Assembly: GCF_012027425.1 (NCBI RefSeq)
Contig: NZ_SNUE01000004.1
Location: forward strand, 137,887 to 201,886
DNA from: Thermococcus sp. MV5
GTDB lineage: Archaea > Methanobacteriota_B > Thermococci > Thermococcales > Thermococcaceae
Direction of reading: 5' to 3'
Length of the DNA stretch: 64,000 nucleotides
The notes below the pieces were generated by a model. That model searched no databases. It saw nothing but the letters and a program-made list of their open reading frames with translations, and was not told the DNA's origin. Positions within the stretch are counted from its first letter, which is position 1, and each line of letters starts with the position of its first letter. The translations under genes were made by a program, and so were the position numbers. Shown here piece by piece: positions 44,819-56,264 of this stretch.

Positions 44819-47800
44819 TTATATGATTCTTCTTACTTTCTCAGTCAGTTCAAGGGAAGCATCTTTTTCGATCCTCATTAAAGTCTCTTCCGAATTAATG
44901 TAGAATTCTCTTATATAGTGCCCAACTTCTTCGATACTTCTTATTCCCTTTTCTACCATCCATTGAAGAACGACTTCTCTCTTTAGCCTCTCTTCTAAGA
45001 GTTCTTCTGTGGTGAGCCCAGTGTGTTCAGCAAGCTGGTTCATGACCCTGCTTGGAACTCCAGTGTGATAAAGTTCATCCTTTGCTGGATTGTACTTGTA
45101 AATCGTGTTCAACTGAACGCTTTCCCCTTCTATTCCTGAAACCTCTGCAATCTCAGTGATCCTTCTTATAGTTCCTTTCTTTCTGTTGTTGAATCTCACC
45201 TGCATTATGATGACATCAAGGGCTGGAATCATGATTCTCGGAACGTTCATAGGAGGACTCTCAAGCCTAACAATAGTTTCTCTTGCAGAGTTAGAGTGTA
45301 TCGTACCCATACATCAACCGTTAAATCATATAAGTACCTAATACCTATCTCTTTTGGATCCACTTCCTCAATACTTATAACCTCATCCCAGTACACGTCT
45401 CCCTCAGCTATTAACTGGAGCCTTTTAGCCATAACCCAAGCTTCTTCGTCACCCAGATCATTTGCAATCTGCTGAAATGCAAGGGCAATCCCTTTAAGTG
45501 CTGAACGTCTTATTTCACTGGTTCTCCCCTTCTCCACATGTCGTATCAAGCTTTCTGAGACTTTTTCACCAGCATAATACGAGGCTAACTTTGAAAGCTC
45601 TACAACAGTAAGACCAAGTTTCTCACGAAGTGGTTTAATCATCGAACTGGATATTGGTACGCGATATGCTCTTTTTCCGCGATATGGTCTTTTACTTCTA
45701 ATTATTCTCTCAAGCTTCTCTCGCTTTCTTGAGTGGTTGAGTGGAATCATATTAGCAAACTTCTTCAGGTCCTCAACCCCACGGACAACAACCCTGAATA
45801 TGTATCCTTCCTTAAAACCATTATTTTTCACGTGAGAAACCGTACTTATTATGCCAAGTCTTTGGAGGGAATACCAGATCTTTCTAGCCGCATTCTCACT
45901 TTTAGTGGTGAGAATGACTGCCGGTCCGCTCTCATCTACATAACCATCGGCGTCAAAAAGCCCAGCAATAAAGTACCTCATCAGGTCGTCATTAGATAAG
46001 ATTATGTCTGGGACATCCCATGTTCTTGACTTCTTACCCTTGGGTATTCCAAATATCCTTGAGAGCATCTCTGCAAAAATTTTGGAACCATAAGTAACGA
46101 TTGTGCTCTTTTCATTCATTCTAACTTGGGGAGAGTACCCAATCAAGAATTTTGAGGCCGCATTTATGAAAGCTCCCATATAGTCCTCGTCGTCAAAAGT
46201 TGCTGAAAAGTAGTAACCATTAGATGCTATATATCCATCACCAAGAAGTACTCCTGCAAGGTATGCTAGTTCCTTATTAACCTCTCTAATCAGCCTTACT
46301 GGGCGTGAATTAATAGAAACCAAGAACTGAGCCTTCTCAGGAGGCACACCATCATTTGGTACTTTTAACATACCCTTGCCATTAGGAACAAGATAATAAT
46401 CACTTAATCCCACATAGGTTTCAGATGGAATCACGGCTCTTCTTTGAGGTGGCTTGGGAGGACGCATCATTACCGCAACTCTGTCTCCCTTTTTTAACTT
46501 CTCCGCCTCCTTTCTTAAAACATCCCCATCAGAGAATACGAAGAATGGATGAGTTTTGGTTAGTATGACCTCATTGCCAGTCCTTGTTCTTATGCGCACC
46601 AGTTTCTCGCCTTTTCTAATTTTCCTCCTCCAAACCCTTGAGACAACATGTTTTCCTGCCTTTAGATCAGGACCCACACTCACAACCTCAAAGCGATCTT
46701 TCTCATCAAGGACTATGTACTCAAGATCTTTATAACTTTCGACTCTGTCAGCATATTTCTGGAAGAGCCTCTCTATTAAATCCCCAATAAGCTCAAACTT
46801 ACCATTAGAAAGCTGAATAACAGAGAAATCATAGAGAGCGCCATTATGTCCAGTATTCATTGCAGTGAACATCGTTCTTGCCTCTGGACCTCTGACCTCA
46901 CCTACAATAATCCTATCTGGCCTCATACGTAAGGTATTTTTAACTAGGTCGTCCATTGTGATTTCTCCTCTACCTTCAATATTCGGTGGTCTCGTTTCAA
47001 GTCTCACCCAGTGCTCAATTGGAAGCTGGAGTTCAGCTGTATCCTCTATGCTAATTACACGCTCACTTGGAGGAATAAACATTGCCAATGCATTAAGGGT
47101 TGTAGTTTTACCTGAACCGGTTCCTCCCGCTACAAGCACGTTTGCTGGCTTAACTCCAAGCCCATCAACAAATATCCACAATAAGGACGCTATTTCTAAA
47201 TTGAATGTACCATACTTCAGAAGATCAATTATCGTCAAAGGATCCTTTTTGAATTTTCTTATGGTCAACGTAGGGCCTTCCAAGCTTATAGGTCTAATTG
47301 TTGCGTTAACTCTACTTCCATCAGGTAAACGAGCGTCTAAAAGGGGTGTTTGCTGATCAATCCTTCTTCCAACCTGTCTAGCTATGCGTTCAATTATGTT
47401 TAATATCTCTCTTTCATCGTCAAAAAGTATGTTCGTTTTACACATATAGAACTTCCTATGCCACACGTAGACTGGTTTTCTAGTCCCAACAACCATAACT
47501 TCTTCTAAATTATCGTCTCTAACTAATGGATCCAGTTTACCGTATCCAATCATGTTCTGAACCACTAGATTCACTAGAATCTCCATTCTTCCCTCTGAAA
47601 CATTTGGAGCAAGTTCTCTCATTATGTTCTTCACGGCCCTACCAAAAATCTTCCTTCTTTCTTCTGGGTCCGGGATGCTTTCTGGGTCTATTTGGATTTC
47701 AGCAATCGCCCTATCTCGAACTATCCTAACCAGCTTTTCTTCCTCTTCACTTAATTGTGGAAGGCGAATTTCGTATATCGGTATTGGCTCTCCACTAACT

Positions 47801-48123
47801 TTTAGAATTCTCACATTACCATAAACATCAAGTACTTTTGCCTCCTCACCATAGTATGTTGGTGTAGGAGTTCTCACAGGTGGACCATGAGTCCTTTTCA
47901 ATATCCCCTCTAGACTTCTATTTCCCCATGTCTCGCTACTTCTATACGAAGTTGGAGTCTTAACCTCAGGTATTGTAGAAATATCCCCTTTATCTCTCAG
48001 AGTAGGGGGTTTTTCTTCATGTTCATCCTTTATTATTTCCTCTAATGGGGGAGCCTCCTCATTGAGGATTTCTTCTATCCATGATAAACCTGAACGTTTT
48101 TTCTTTTTCTCTTCCAAATTCAC
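44819..48123 (-). pseudogene. klbA: klbA: PilT/GspE-type ATPase with a disrupted intein
   Basis: The N-extein (48123-46840) has the secretion ATPase core with Walker A GGTGSGKT at residues 333-340 and the Walker B region RPDRIIVGEVRGPEARTMFT. It ends NTGHNG at the intein. The C-extein should restart at Cys (TGT, 45311-45313) and continue MGTIHSNSARETIVRLESPP, but it lies in another frame, because the intein end has been deleted. The intein frame instead runs on to a stop near 45247. An ATG at 45310 could begin a separate 163-residue C-terminal fragment with only a weak ribosome-binding site. The start is GTG 48123 or TTG 48117, and it overlaps the upstream gene. Confidence 0.82.
45314..46839 (-). 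other. KlbA intein (class 2, LAGLIDADG) lacking its C-terminal splice block
   Basis: It begins ALYDFSVIQLSNGKF after NTGHNG, so residue 1 is Ala, as in other KlbA inteins that splice by direct attack of Cys+1. Two intact LAGLIDADG motifs are present (LAGVLLGDGYI and IAGLFDADGYV). The normal ending (a short segment with His-Asn-Tyr-Val and a final Asn before Cys+1) is missing. After YDLTV only two bases, GA, remain before the TGT of Cys+1. From the remembered family ending, about 43 bases are gone. Splicing should be impossible, while the endonuclease part is still readable. Confidence 0.82.
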
Positions 48124-48964
48124 TCACCCGCATTAGATTTTCCCATTTAACCTTGTATTCATATTCAAAATCATGGCCCCCTAAAAACACTATCCATAAA
48201 GGATAATCAAACTTTAACTCTGATCTTTGTACGGTCTTTGACTGTTCGGGCTTCTCTTTACTTTTTGCCAAGAGATCATCTGTTAGGGAATAAAGAACAA
48301 CCCTTGAAGAAAGCTCCGATAAGTCAGTATTGTTCTCAGATTCTCTATCAAGGTAAGTGGGCATAAAGTCTCTCACGTATTGAGCGTATTGAGATAATAT
48401 AACATCCACGTACTCACTGTATTTCATAGTGTATTCGGGTTCAAACTCATAAATTTCTGCTCCATCAAAGAGGATTGGTATTCCAACAGCAATATACTTA
48501 ACTTCTTCTGCAAGAGGATTTTTCACAGTCACCTTCACACTACCTGTATACTTAACCACCTTCACGTAACCATCGGAAATGAAGAAGGTATCAACCATAT
48601 AATATTTTTGTGGATACAACACTAACTCTGGATAAACTGGACTATAAAAGAGGTTTGGCCCTTCTACTCCACCTACAGAACTCACAGATAAATTCTCATC
48701 TATTTTCACATTTACTTGCAAAGTTTCATAGGGGGCAATCCAAAATCCCATGTTGTTTACATTAACTATCTCATTTCCTTTTCTGATTAGAGTGTATTCA
48801 TAATCCGGATTGATTAACACAAACTTATAAAAGGGACCTGCATTTACTAAAGTCACATTTAAGTCAACTATTCCAGAAGCCTCAATATTCCCCCCCTCTT
48901 GGGCATTTACTAAACTGGAAACTAACAAAATAAAGAAAAAGGCAAGAGCCACCTTTTTTATCAT
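48059..48964 (-). CDS. Secreted protein of the pilus/secretion operon, unknown family
   Basis: 301 residues. Signal peptide KKVALAFFFILLVSSLVNAQ, then a beta-rich extracellular domain (VDLNVTLVNAGPFYKFVLIN; FISDGYVKVVKYTGSVKVTV). Near the C-terminus is a hydrophobic YPLWIVFLGG segment. GGGTGAGTGGC supports the ATG at 48964. It lies between DUF515 and klbA with overlaps at the klbA side, so it is probably a component of the same envelope machine. Confidence 0.75.
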   Translation of the reverse strand: MIKKVALAFFFILLVSSLVNAQEGGNIEASGIVDLNVTLVNAGPFYKFVLINPDYEYTLIRKGNEIVNVNNMGFWIAPYETLQVNVKIDENLSVSSVGGVEGPNLFYSPVYPELVLYPQKYYMVDTFFISDGYVKVVKYTGSVKVTVKNPLAEEVKYIAVGIPILFDGAEIYEFEPEYTMKYSEYVDVILSQYAQYVRDFMPTYLDRESENNTDLSELSSRVVLYSLTDDLLAKSKEKPEQSKTVQRSELKFDYPLWIVFLGGHDFEYEYKVKWENLMRVSEFGREKEKTFRFIMDRRNPQ

Positions 48965-48969
48965 GCCAC

Positions 48970-50376
48970 TCACCCTACAATCTTTGTTATGTAAAGCGCG
49001 TTTCTATATTTGAGTATGTCCTCAACGAACTCTGCCGGTACTTCAACTATCACCAGAACTTTGGCCGTTGGGTCTGTGGCCATTAGGCCTGTATCCTGCT
49101 CTAAACCAAATACTTTCCACATGTATCTGCTCAGCTGTTCCTTAACCTCATCTGGAGCTGCTATTTTGTTAGCTGCAATTGCTTTCAATATTTCTGATAA
49201 CGCCACGTTATAGGTGTAGGAAGCAGTTATTGTTTGTGAACTTGACTGTGTAGTTGAATGGCTTTCATCTTTGCTCTGCTCGTAAGTGATTGATTGCTCA
49301 CCAGGTGAATAACTCTCCGAGTATTGATCTGAGTAAGAAGTCTCCGTAGAGCTTTCTATATTATTACTCTCCGTCTGTGACTCAGAAACTGAAATCTCAC
49401 CCGAATCTTTTAAAAGGAGCACAGTGGTTATGTATCCTTCATCAGCTATCTTCTGAATAGAAGTTGCGTTTATCTGAGCAAAAATCTTTACTTTGTCCCC
49501 AGAAGACAAGAACGCCCCATTAACGTTTTCTCTTGGGAGAACCAAGGCAACTTGAACCATCTCCGCTTTCTCGATTGTATACTGCATCAGTTCAGCAAAG
49601 TCTGTAATTTTGCTTAGAACATATTTGGCCTCTGGTTTTGTATGTATGCTCTTCTCAACACCTTTCTTAAGAATAACTTTTTGAGTTGGAGTGGCATCTA
49701 TAAGGTAATAATAGTACTTCCTCCATAGATCAAGCAAATATGGATTGGGATCAACCAATAAAACTTCATCCTTGGTTTCTGCGGAGTTAACCCTCTCCTT
49801 CAGTTGGTTTAATGTTTGAATCGCTTCACTTTTTATATCTGCCGGAAGAGGTTGCGAAATAAGGAGTTCAAATGATTGTTCTATCTCTGATAACTTAACC
49901 ATCTTTGCCTCTTGAAGTTCCTTTTGACGCTTTTCTTCTTCTAACTGTGCTTTTCTTTGCTCTGCCAAAGTTTTTACATCAATTTTCTCAAGTTCTTCTA
50001 CGCTTTGAGCCCTGCTAATTTGATTTATCAGCTGTGTTTTCAAAGTATCATTTTGAAGTTCTCCGGTGAAGTATTTATTGACCTCCGCGATTTTTGCAAG
50101 TTTAGCCTCTTCAAGCTGTTTCGCTGCCCTATTTTGATAAGTTATGTACACCCCAACAACAACAGCTATGATAATTATCGCCAGAATAGAAGCACCAATA
50201 ATAATCCTCCTACGTCTTTCCCTCTCTCTAAGTCTACCAAGTCTAGAGGGTTTTCTAGTGGGACCAGAGGGTCTTGCAACTGGTACAGAGGGAGTTTTTG
50301 ATTCCCCCCTCTCCTCAACAGAAACTTTCCCCAATTCCCTTAACCGTCTAATTTTTTCCTCAATATCTTCCGCCAC
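48970..50376 (-). CDS. DUF515 membrane protein, first gene of the pilus/secretion operon
   Basis: About 468 residues. A basic N-terminal region (RLGRLRERERRRR) precedes a single membrane helix (IIIGASILAIIIIAVVVGVY). An extended coiled-coil rich domain follows, then a Ser/Thr/Glu-rich low-complexity linker (about residues 335-390) and a final alpha/beta domain. This is the DUF515 layout found beside KlbA genes in Thermococcales. GGTGCTCACC favours GTG at 50376 over upstream GTGs. It may act as the outward-facing stalk or assembly factor; this is inference. Confidence 0.8.
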   Translation of the reverse strand: MAEDIEEKIRRLRELGKVSVEERGESKTPSVPVARPSGPTRKPSRLGRLRERERRRRIIIGASILAIIIIAVVVGVYITYQNRAAKQLEEAKLAKIAEVNKYFTGELQNDTLKTQLINQISRAQSVEELEKIDVKTLAEQRKAQLEEEKRQKELQEAKMVKLSEIEQSFELLISQPLPADIKSEAIQTLNQLKERVNSAETKDEVLLVDPNPYLLDLWRKYYYYLIDATPTQKVILKKGVEKSIHTKPEAKYVLSKITDFAELMQYTIEKAEMVQVALVLPRENVNGAFLSSGDKVKIFAQINATSIQKIADEGYITTVLLLKDSGEISVSESQTESNNIESSTETSYSDQYSESYSPGEQSITYEQSKDESHSTTQSSSQTITASYTYNVALSEILKAIAANKIAAPDEVKEQLSRYMWKVFGLEQDTGLMATDPTAKVLVIVEVPAEFVEDILKYRNALYITKIVG

Positions 50377-50472
50377 GGTGAGCACCACCACAATAATAAT
50401 TTTCTTTTTATGAACTAATAGTCCTAGTAAATATTTTAGCCTTTATTCCTTATTTACCTTTTGGTGATGAAA

Positions 50473-50805
50473 ATGGGAAAACTGGTAATAAAAGCCATAA
50501 ATATTAAGGGTAGGTGTCCAGTGTTCAAAGTAGGGGACAAGATAGTTATAGAAGGCCCGAAGGTCAATCTAGAGGAGACTACTGCAATTTGCACACATGC
50601 CTTTGCATCATTCTTACCTTACATAGTGGCCTTGCGAAAAGGTGTTAAACCCCAAGAAATAGGATTGGGTAGAGGTGAGAAGGCTTATGTTCAATGCTTA
50701 GATCCGGGGCCACCATATACAGATGGAGGAACTGTGATATTTGAGATAGCGGTGATACGAGATGAAACAGAAAAAGGCTTGGAGGATAGTAAGGGAAGCG
50801 ATTAA
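50473..50805 (+). CDS. TIGR04076-family small protein
   Basis: 110 residues. VIKAINIKGRCPVFKVGDKI, CTHAFASFLPYIVALRKGV and YVQCLDPGPPYTDGGTVIFE with three cysteines are the family pattern, seen in anaerobes beside redox or metal genes; function unknown. GGTGATGAAA gives the start at 50473. It overlaps the following GTPase gene by 44 bases. Confidence 0.8.
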   Translation: MGKLVIKAINIKGRCPVFKVGDKIVIEGPKVNLEETTAICTHAFASFLPYIVALRKGVKPQEIGLGRGEKAYVQCLDPGPPYTDGGTVIFEIAVIRDETEKGLEDSKGSD

Positions 50806-51835
50806 AGAAGGCGATATTATAGTTGAGGTAGTGGATGCTAGAGATCCAATAGGGACCAGAAATCCCAAAGTTGAAAAAATTGTACAGGAAGAGGGAAAGA
50901 AGTTACTAATAGTTATGAACAAAGCCGATTTAGTGCCAAAGAAGTGGGCTGAAGAATACAAACAGAAAAACCGAAATCTCCCAATAGTCTTTATCAGTGC
51001 AAGAGAAAGAAAAGGGACCGGTATCTTAAGAAAAGAGATAAAAAAGATTGCAAAGGATCTTTTTAATGAAGGCAAGGAAAAAGTAAAAGTTGTCCTAGTA
51101 GGATACCCTAATGTAGGAAAGAGCACAATAATAAATGTCTTAAAAGGAAAACATGCAGTTGGCACTGCCCCAATACCTGGATATACAAAGGGAAAGCAGC
51201 TAATCAAACTTTCTAAGAGAATATGGCTACTTGATTCTCCTGGAGTGGTCCCAATTGATGAGTTTGAAGAGCTTGTTATTAGAGGGGGTTTTCCTGCAGA
51301 TAAAATCGAAGATCCTGTTAAACCAGCTCTAAGACTCATACGTAGAATCTTGGAAACAAGAAAAGAAGCCATAACTGAAAAATACGGAATCGACAAATTC
51401 GAAGATGAGGAACAAATATTGGAGGCTATAGGAAAGAAAAAAGGCCTCTTAAGAAAAGGGGGAGAAGTTGACCTCGAAGAAACTGCGAGATACCTTTTAA
51501 GAGAGTGGCAAACTGGAAGATTCACCCTTTTTGGCAAAGAAGAGAAAAAAGAGGAAAGATTTATCTGGGATTTTGAAGAGATCTTAGATGAAATTGAACG
51601 TGAATTCCTAATCGACCCAAGAAGGATCCTTTGGAAATATGAGGAGCAGCTCTGGCCTAGAAAAGAACGACGTGTTGGAATCAGAGAAATTGAAGGAGTT
51701 ATAGTAGGGATAGCAACAGGATTTAAGAAATGTCCTTCTGCCATACAATTCCTTGAAGAGCTAACAGGTAAAAAAGTGATTGCAAGTGAATGCTTTGGTG
51801 GGGAATGGAAGGGCGTAATAGCAATTCTAGAATGA
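50762..51835 (+). CDS. Circularly permuted YlqF/YawG-type GTPase
   Basis: 357 residues. G motifs occur in permuted order: NKAD (G4) near residue 58, then GYPNVGKST (G1) near 119, then DSPG (G3) near 158. This marks the ribosome-assembly GTPases (RbgA/Nog-like). A basic N-terminal stretch and C-terminal helical region likely bind rRNA. The C-terminus GVIVGIATGFKKCPSAIQFL is unusual but conserved-looking. GGTGATACGAG lies before the ATG. Confidence 0.9.
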   Translation: MKQKKAWRIVREAIKEGDIIVEVVDARDPIGTRNPKVEKIVQEEGKKLLIVMNKADLVPKKWAEEYKQKNRNLPIVFISARERKGTGILRKEIKKIAKDLFNEGKEKVKVVLVGYPNVGKSTIINVLKGKHAVGTAPIPGYTKGKQLIKLSKRIWLLDSPGVVPIDEFEELVIRGGFPADKIEDPVKPALRLIRRILETRKEAITEKYGIDKFEDEEQILEAIGKKKGLLRKGGEVDLEETARYLLREWQTGRFTLFGKEEKKEERFIWDFEEILDEIEREFLIDPRRILWKYEEQLWPRKERRVGIREIEGVIVGIATGFKKCPSAIQFLEELTGKKVIASECFGGEWKGVIAILE

Positions 51836-51912
51836 TATTGTTAAGCAAATGTGTTTACTATTCGTGCAGAATGTTTATAAAATCTTTTTCCATACCAAAA
51901 AAGGGATACGCT

Positions 51913-52941
51913 ATGAAGAGGATGCCGTTCATTTTTGTGGTATTTCTAACTGTTAGTATCGCTATTGGATGCATTGAAACCCCTAAAGCAGGAACCACTA
52001 CTACAGAAACTCCAAGAGTTTTGACAATCTCAACTACAACAAGCTTATATGACACAGGAATTCTGGAAGAGGTTGTTGCACCAGCATTCAAAGAAAAATA
52101 CGGCATTGAATTACGTTTTATTCCCAAAGGAACAGGTGGGGCAATTATGGATGCAAAAAATGGCGCAAGCGATGCTATCCTAGTGCACGCACTTTCCAAG
52201 GAACAGGCATTTATGGAAGAAGGTTATGGTGTTAATAGGAAAGTATTCGCATACAACTTTTTCGTGATTGTTGGGCCAAAAAGTGACCCTGCTGGAATTA
52301 AGGGACTGGGTGTCACAGAGGCCCTTAAAAAGTTAGTTGAGTACGGAAGAATGCATCCCGACCAACTCGTATGGATCTCAAGAGATGATGGTTCTGGAAC
52401 CAACACAAAAGAAATCGCATTGTGGAAGGCAGCAGGGTTTAGCTTCGAAGAGCTTAAAAATGAAAAGTGGTTTGGAACGACAGGCTCGGGGATGGGAAAC
52501 ACCCTTCTATACACAAGTGAGAGAAAAGCCTACACCCTCTCCGATATCGGGACGTATCTTAAATACCAGAAAGAGGGTAAAATTGACTTGAATGTGCTAG
52601 TTGACAAAGGAAAGCAACTTATAAATGTGTATGCCATAATCATCATAAATCCAGAAAAGATTGAGGATAAAGACTTTGAAGGCGCAATGCTTCTTGCAGA
52701 GTGGCTCACCTCTGAAGAGGGGCAAAAAGCAATAGCAGAGTATGGAAAAGATGAATTTGGGCGGTCTCTTTTCTATCCAGCTGTTCCAGTGCTAGAGCAA
52801 AAAGAAGGAGAAGTCTTTAAGTGGTTACTCGAATACGGCTTCATGAAAGACGGCGAGAACTATACCGAGTGTCCAACCAAATTCCGATATAATGCCGCCT
52901 ATGAGTTTTTTGAGTTTCCAGCCACAATGGTAGAAGGATAA
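51913..52941 (+). CDS. tupA: Tungstate-type ABC transporter, substrate-binding lipoprotein
   Basis: 342 residues. Lipobox SIAIGC with lipid-attached Cys20, then a Thr-rich linker. The oxyanion-binding motif STTTSLYDTGILEEV near residue 45 is the TTTS signature of TupA proteins; RDDGSGTNTKE is the second binding segment. It collects tungstate (or molybdate) outside the cell for the tungsten enzymes typical of Thermococcales. The longest frame starts further up inside the GTPase gene; the ATG at 51913 has a signal peptide directly behind it. Confidence 0.88.
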   Translation: MKRMPFIFVVFLTVSIAIGCIETPKAGTTTTETPRVLTISTTTSLYDTGILEEVVAPAFKEKYGIELRFIPKGTGGAIMDAKNGASDAILVHALSKEQAFMEEGYGVNRKVFAYNFFVIVGPKSDPAGIKGLGVTEALKKLVEYGRMHPDQLVWISRDDGSGTNTKEIALWKAAGFSFEELKNEKWFGTTGSGMGNTLLYTSERKAYTLSDIGTYLKYQKEGKIDLNVLVDKGKQLINVYAIIIINPEKIEDKDFEGAMLLAEWLTSEEGQKAIAEYGKDEFGRSLFYPAVPVLEQKEGEVFKWLLEYGFMKDGENYTECPTKFRYNAAYEFFEFPATMVEG

Positions 52942-52982
52942 CACTTTTATCTTATCTCCCTATTTATTGAGGAGGAGAAAAG

Positions 52983-53690
52983 ATGGCATGGGAGTACATA
53001 ATCCAGGGATTTTCAGATGCCCTAGGACTTATAACGGAGCCTTATATTATTGAAATAGCCCTAAGATCAATAAAAGTATCGGGAATAGCTACAGTACTGG
53101 CCGTTGCCTGGTCACTTCCCCTATCCATGTTAATAGGTCTCAAAAATTTCCGGGGGAAATGGCTAGTTAAAACTTTCATTAATGGTCTTATGGGAGTACC
53201 AACGGTTATTTGGGGCCTCATACTCTACCTTCTTCTTGTGCCACGAGGGCCCCTTGGAACATTTGGTCTTCTTTATACAGAAATGGGAATAAGCTTTGGT
53301 CAGGCTTTACTCATAACCCCAATAATAATGAGCATAGTGGTAAACTCTCTCGAGGCAATTGAAAACGAGATCAGAGAATTGGCTTTAACCCTCGGTGCAG
53401 ATGAGATTAGAGCATCATTCCAAGTAGTTATAGAGAGTGTTGGGGGAATAATACTAGCAATAATCGCTGGATTTAATAGAGCAATTGCTGAACTGGGAAT
53501 AGCGCTTATGATTGGAGGAAATATATACGTTAAAGGAGGTCACTACAACACGAGAGTACTAACCACGGCAATTCAGATGTACACTGTAAGAGCTGAGATC
53601 AGTGTCGCCATAGCCCTAGGGATAATACTAATGGGGATTGTTTTGGGAGTAAATCTTCTATCGAATCTCATCAGGAAGTGGTTAACATGA
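52983..53690 (+). CDS. tupB: Tungstate-type ABC transporter permease
   Basis: 235 residues, about five to six helices. The EAA loop reads EIRELALTLGADEIRASFQV, the cytoplasmic contact to the ATPase. It forms the membrane channel with the next gene's product. GAGGAGAAAAG precedes the ATG, and its TGA overlaps the ATG of tupC. Confidence 0.9.
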   Translation: MAWEYIIQGFSDALGLITEPYIIEIALRSIKVSGIATVLAVAWSLPLSMLIGLKNFRGKWLVKTFINGLMGVPTVIWGLILYLLLVPRGPLGTFGLLYTEMGISFGQALLITPIIMSIVVNSLEAIENEIRELALTLGADEIRASFQVVIESVGGIILAIIAGFNRAIAELGIALMIGGNIYVKGGHYNTRVLTTAIQMYTVRAEISVAIALGIILMGIVLGVNLLSNLIRKWLT

Positions 53691-54409
53691 GCTTCATCAA
53701 AACAATTGGAATTACAAAGAGGTATGATAATGAAGAACCCCCTGCTCTTGAAGATGTAAATCTCGAAATTAAAAAAGGAGAGATATTCTGCATAATGGGG
53801 CATAGTGGGGCTGGAAAAACCACCCTGTTAAGGATTTTAGCCCTTTTAGAAAAGCCAGACTCAGGAGAATACTACTTTGATGGAATTAAAGTGAGCTGGA
53901 ATGATAATTTAAGGAAAAACATTACAATGGTCTTCCAAATTCCCGTGATGTTTAACACTACCGTTTTTAAGAACATAGCATATGGGTTAAAAATCAGGGG
54001 ATACTCAAAAGAGGAGATAAAGAAAAAAGTTGAGGAAGTTTTAGAGCTGGTTAGACTCCAAGGTTATGAAAATAGGAGGGCAAAATATCTTTCAGGAGGA
54101 GAAAAGCAACGAGTTGCCATAGCAAGAGCAATTGTCCTCGAACCAAAGCTTTTACTTATGGACGAACCGACCGCAAATTTAGATCCAACAAATTCTGCTA
54201 TAATCGAGGAAATAGTTAAAGAAATAGTTAAAGAAAAGGAAACTACAATACTCTTTTCAACTCATAATCTATTCCAAGCAAAACGATTAGCCCACAGAGT
54301 GGCCCATATATACAAAGGAAAGATCATCGAGATAGGAAAGACAAAAGAAATTTTTGAACGACCAAAGAATGAACTAACGAAGAGGTTTATTAATGGGGAG
54401 CTCTTCTGA
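53687..54409 (+). CDS. tupC: Tungstate-type ABC transporter ATPase
   Basis: 240 residues. Walker A GHSGAGKTT, Q-loop MVFQIPVMF, ABC signature LSGGEKQRVAIARA, Walker B LLLMDEPTANLD and switch His in STHNLFQ. It powers the import of tungstate by TupAB. An ATGA overlap couples it to tupB. Confidence 0.93.
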   Translation: MSFIKTIGITKRYDNEEPPALEDVNLEIKKGEIFCIMGHSGAGKTTLLRILALLEKPDSGEYYFDGIKVSWNDNLRKNITMVFQIPVMFNTTVFKNIAYGLKIRGYSKEEIKKKVEEVLELVRLQGYENRRAKYLSGGEKQRVAIARAIVLEPKLLLMDEPTANLDPTNSAIIEEIVKEIVKEKETTILFSTHNLFQAKRLAHRVAHIYKGKIIEIGKTKEIFERPKNELTKRFINGELF

Positions 54410-54443
54410 GCTAAAACTTATAACAGGGAGTTAAGTATTCTGA

Positions 54444-55535
<1,092 letters not shown>

Positions 55536-55540
55536 GTAGG

Positions 55541-56218
55541 TTAGCAGAGAATCGATCGCTCTGCCAACACCTCTTCTTTTAAAACCCCGATCCCCTCTAT
55601 CCATGCCTCTACTAAATCACCATGCCGTAAGGGTCCAACACCTTCTGGAGTCCCTGTTGCAATTATGTCACCCTTTTCGAGGGTCATTATGTTTGAGATG
55701 TGTTCAATTATCTCATCTATTTTAAAAATCATTTTACTGGTTCTCGAAAGCTGTCTGACTTCACCATTGACCTTGAGACCTATTTCAAGATCAGCCACAT
55801 CAAGCTCTCTTTTATCAACTACACGCGGACCAATCGGAGCGAATGTGTCAAACCCCTTAGGTACTGTCCAAGGGAGCCCCTTTGTCTTTGCCTCCCTTTG
55901 AAGATCCCTAGCCGTTATGTCCATTAGGATAGTATAACCCAATACGTATTCCATTGCTTTTGCTTTCGGAATGTTTTTCCCTCTTTTTCCAATTATCACA
56001 GCAAGCTCTACTTCATGATGAACCTCTTTACTTCTTCTGGGGAGTATTATAGTCTGATTTGGGCCTATTAAGGAGGATGGGGGTTTTAAAAATATCACAG
56101 GCTCTTTTGGAACTTCATGGCCCAATTCTTTAGCATGCTCTGCATAATTTCTTCCAAGACAGATTATCTTGCTTGGCCTAACTTCATAAAAACCATCTCT
56201 AAAGGGTAAGCGAATCAT
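55541..56218 (-). CDS. Fumarylacetoacetate hydrolase (FAH) family protein
   Basis: 225 residues. KIICLGRNYAEHAKELGHEV, FLKPPSSLIGPNQTI, metal ligands in VHHEVELAVIIGK and the ending TGTPEGVGPLRHGD. Family members hydrolyse or decarboxylate 2-oxo acids such as acylpyruvates or oxaloacetate with Mg2+. No pathway partner is visible next to it. Confidence 0.9.
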   Translation of the reverse strand: MIRLPFRDGFYEVRPSKIICLGRNYAEHAKELGHEVPKEPVIFLKPPSSLIGPNQTIILPRRSKEVHHEVELAVIIGKRGKNIPKAKAMEYVLGYTILMDITARDLQREAKTKGLPWTVPKGFDTFAPIGPRVVDKRELDVADLEIGLKVNGEVRQLSRTSKMIFKIDEIIEHISNIMTLEKGDIIATGTPEGVGPLRHGDLVEAWIEGIGVLKEEVLAERSILC

Positions 56219-56264
56219 TACATCACCAAATAAAAATAATGAAGAAAAAATAAAGAGTTTGCCC

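Noticed and set aside
50698-51744. 348-codon open frame on the minus strand opposite the GTPase gene
   Set aside because: It lies fully antisense to a gene with clear G motifs, is Ser/Phe/Pro-rich as expected for antisense of Lys/Glu-rich coding, and has no family features.
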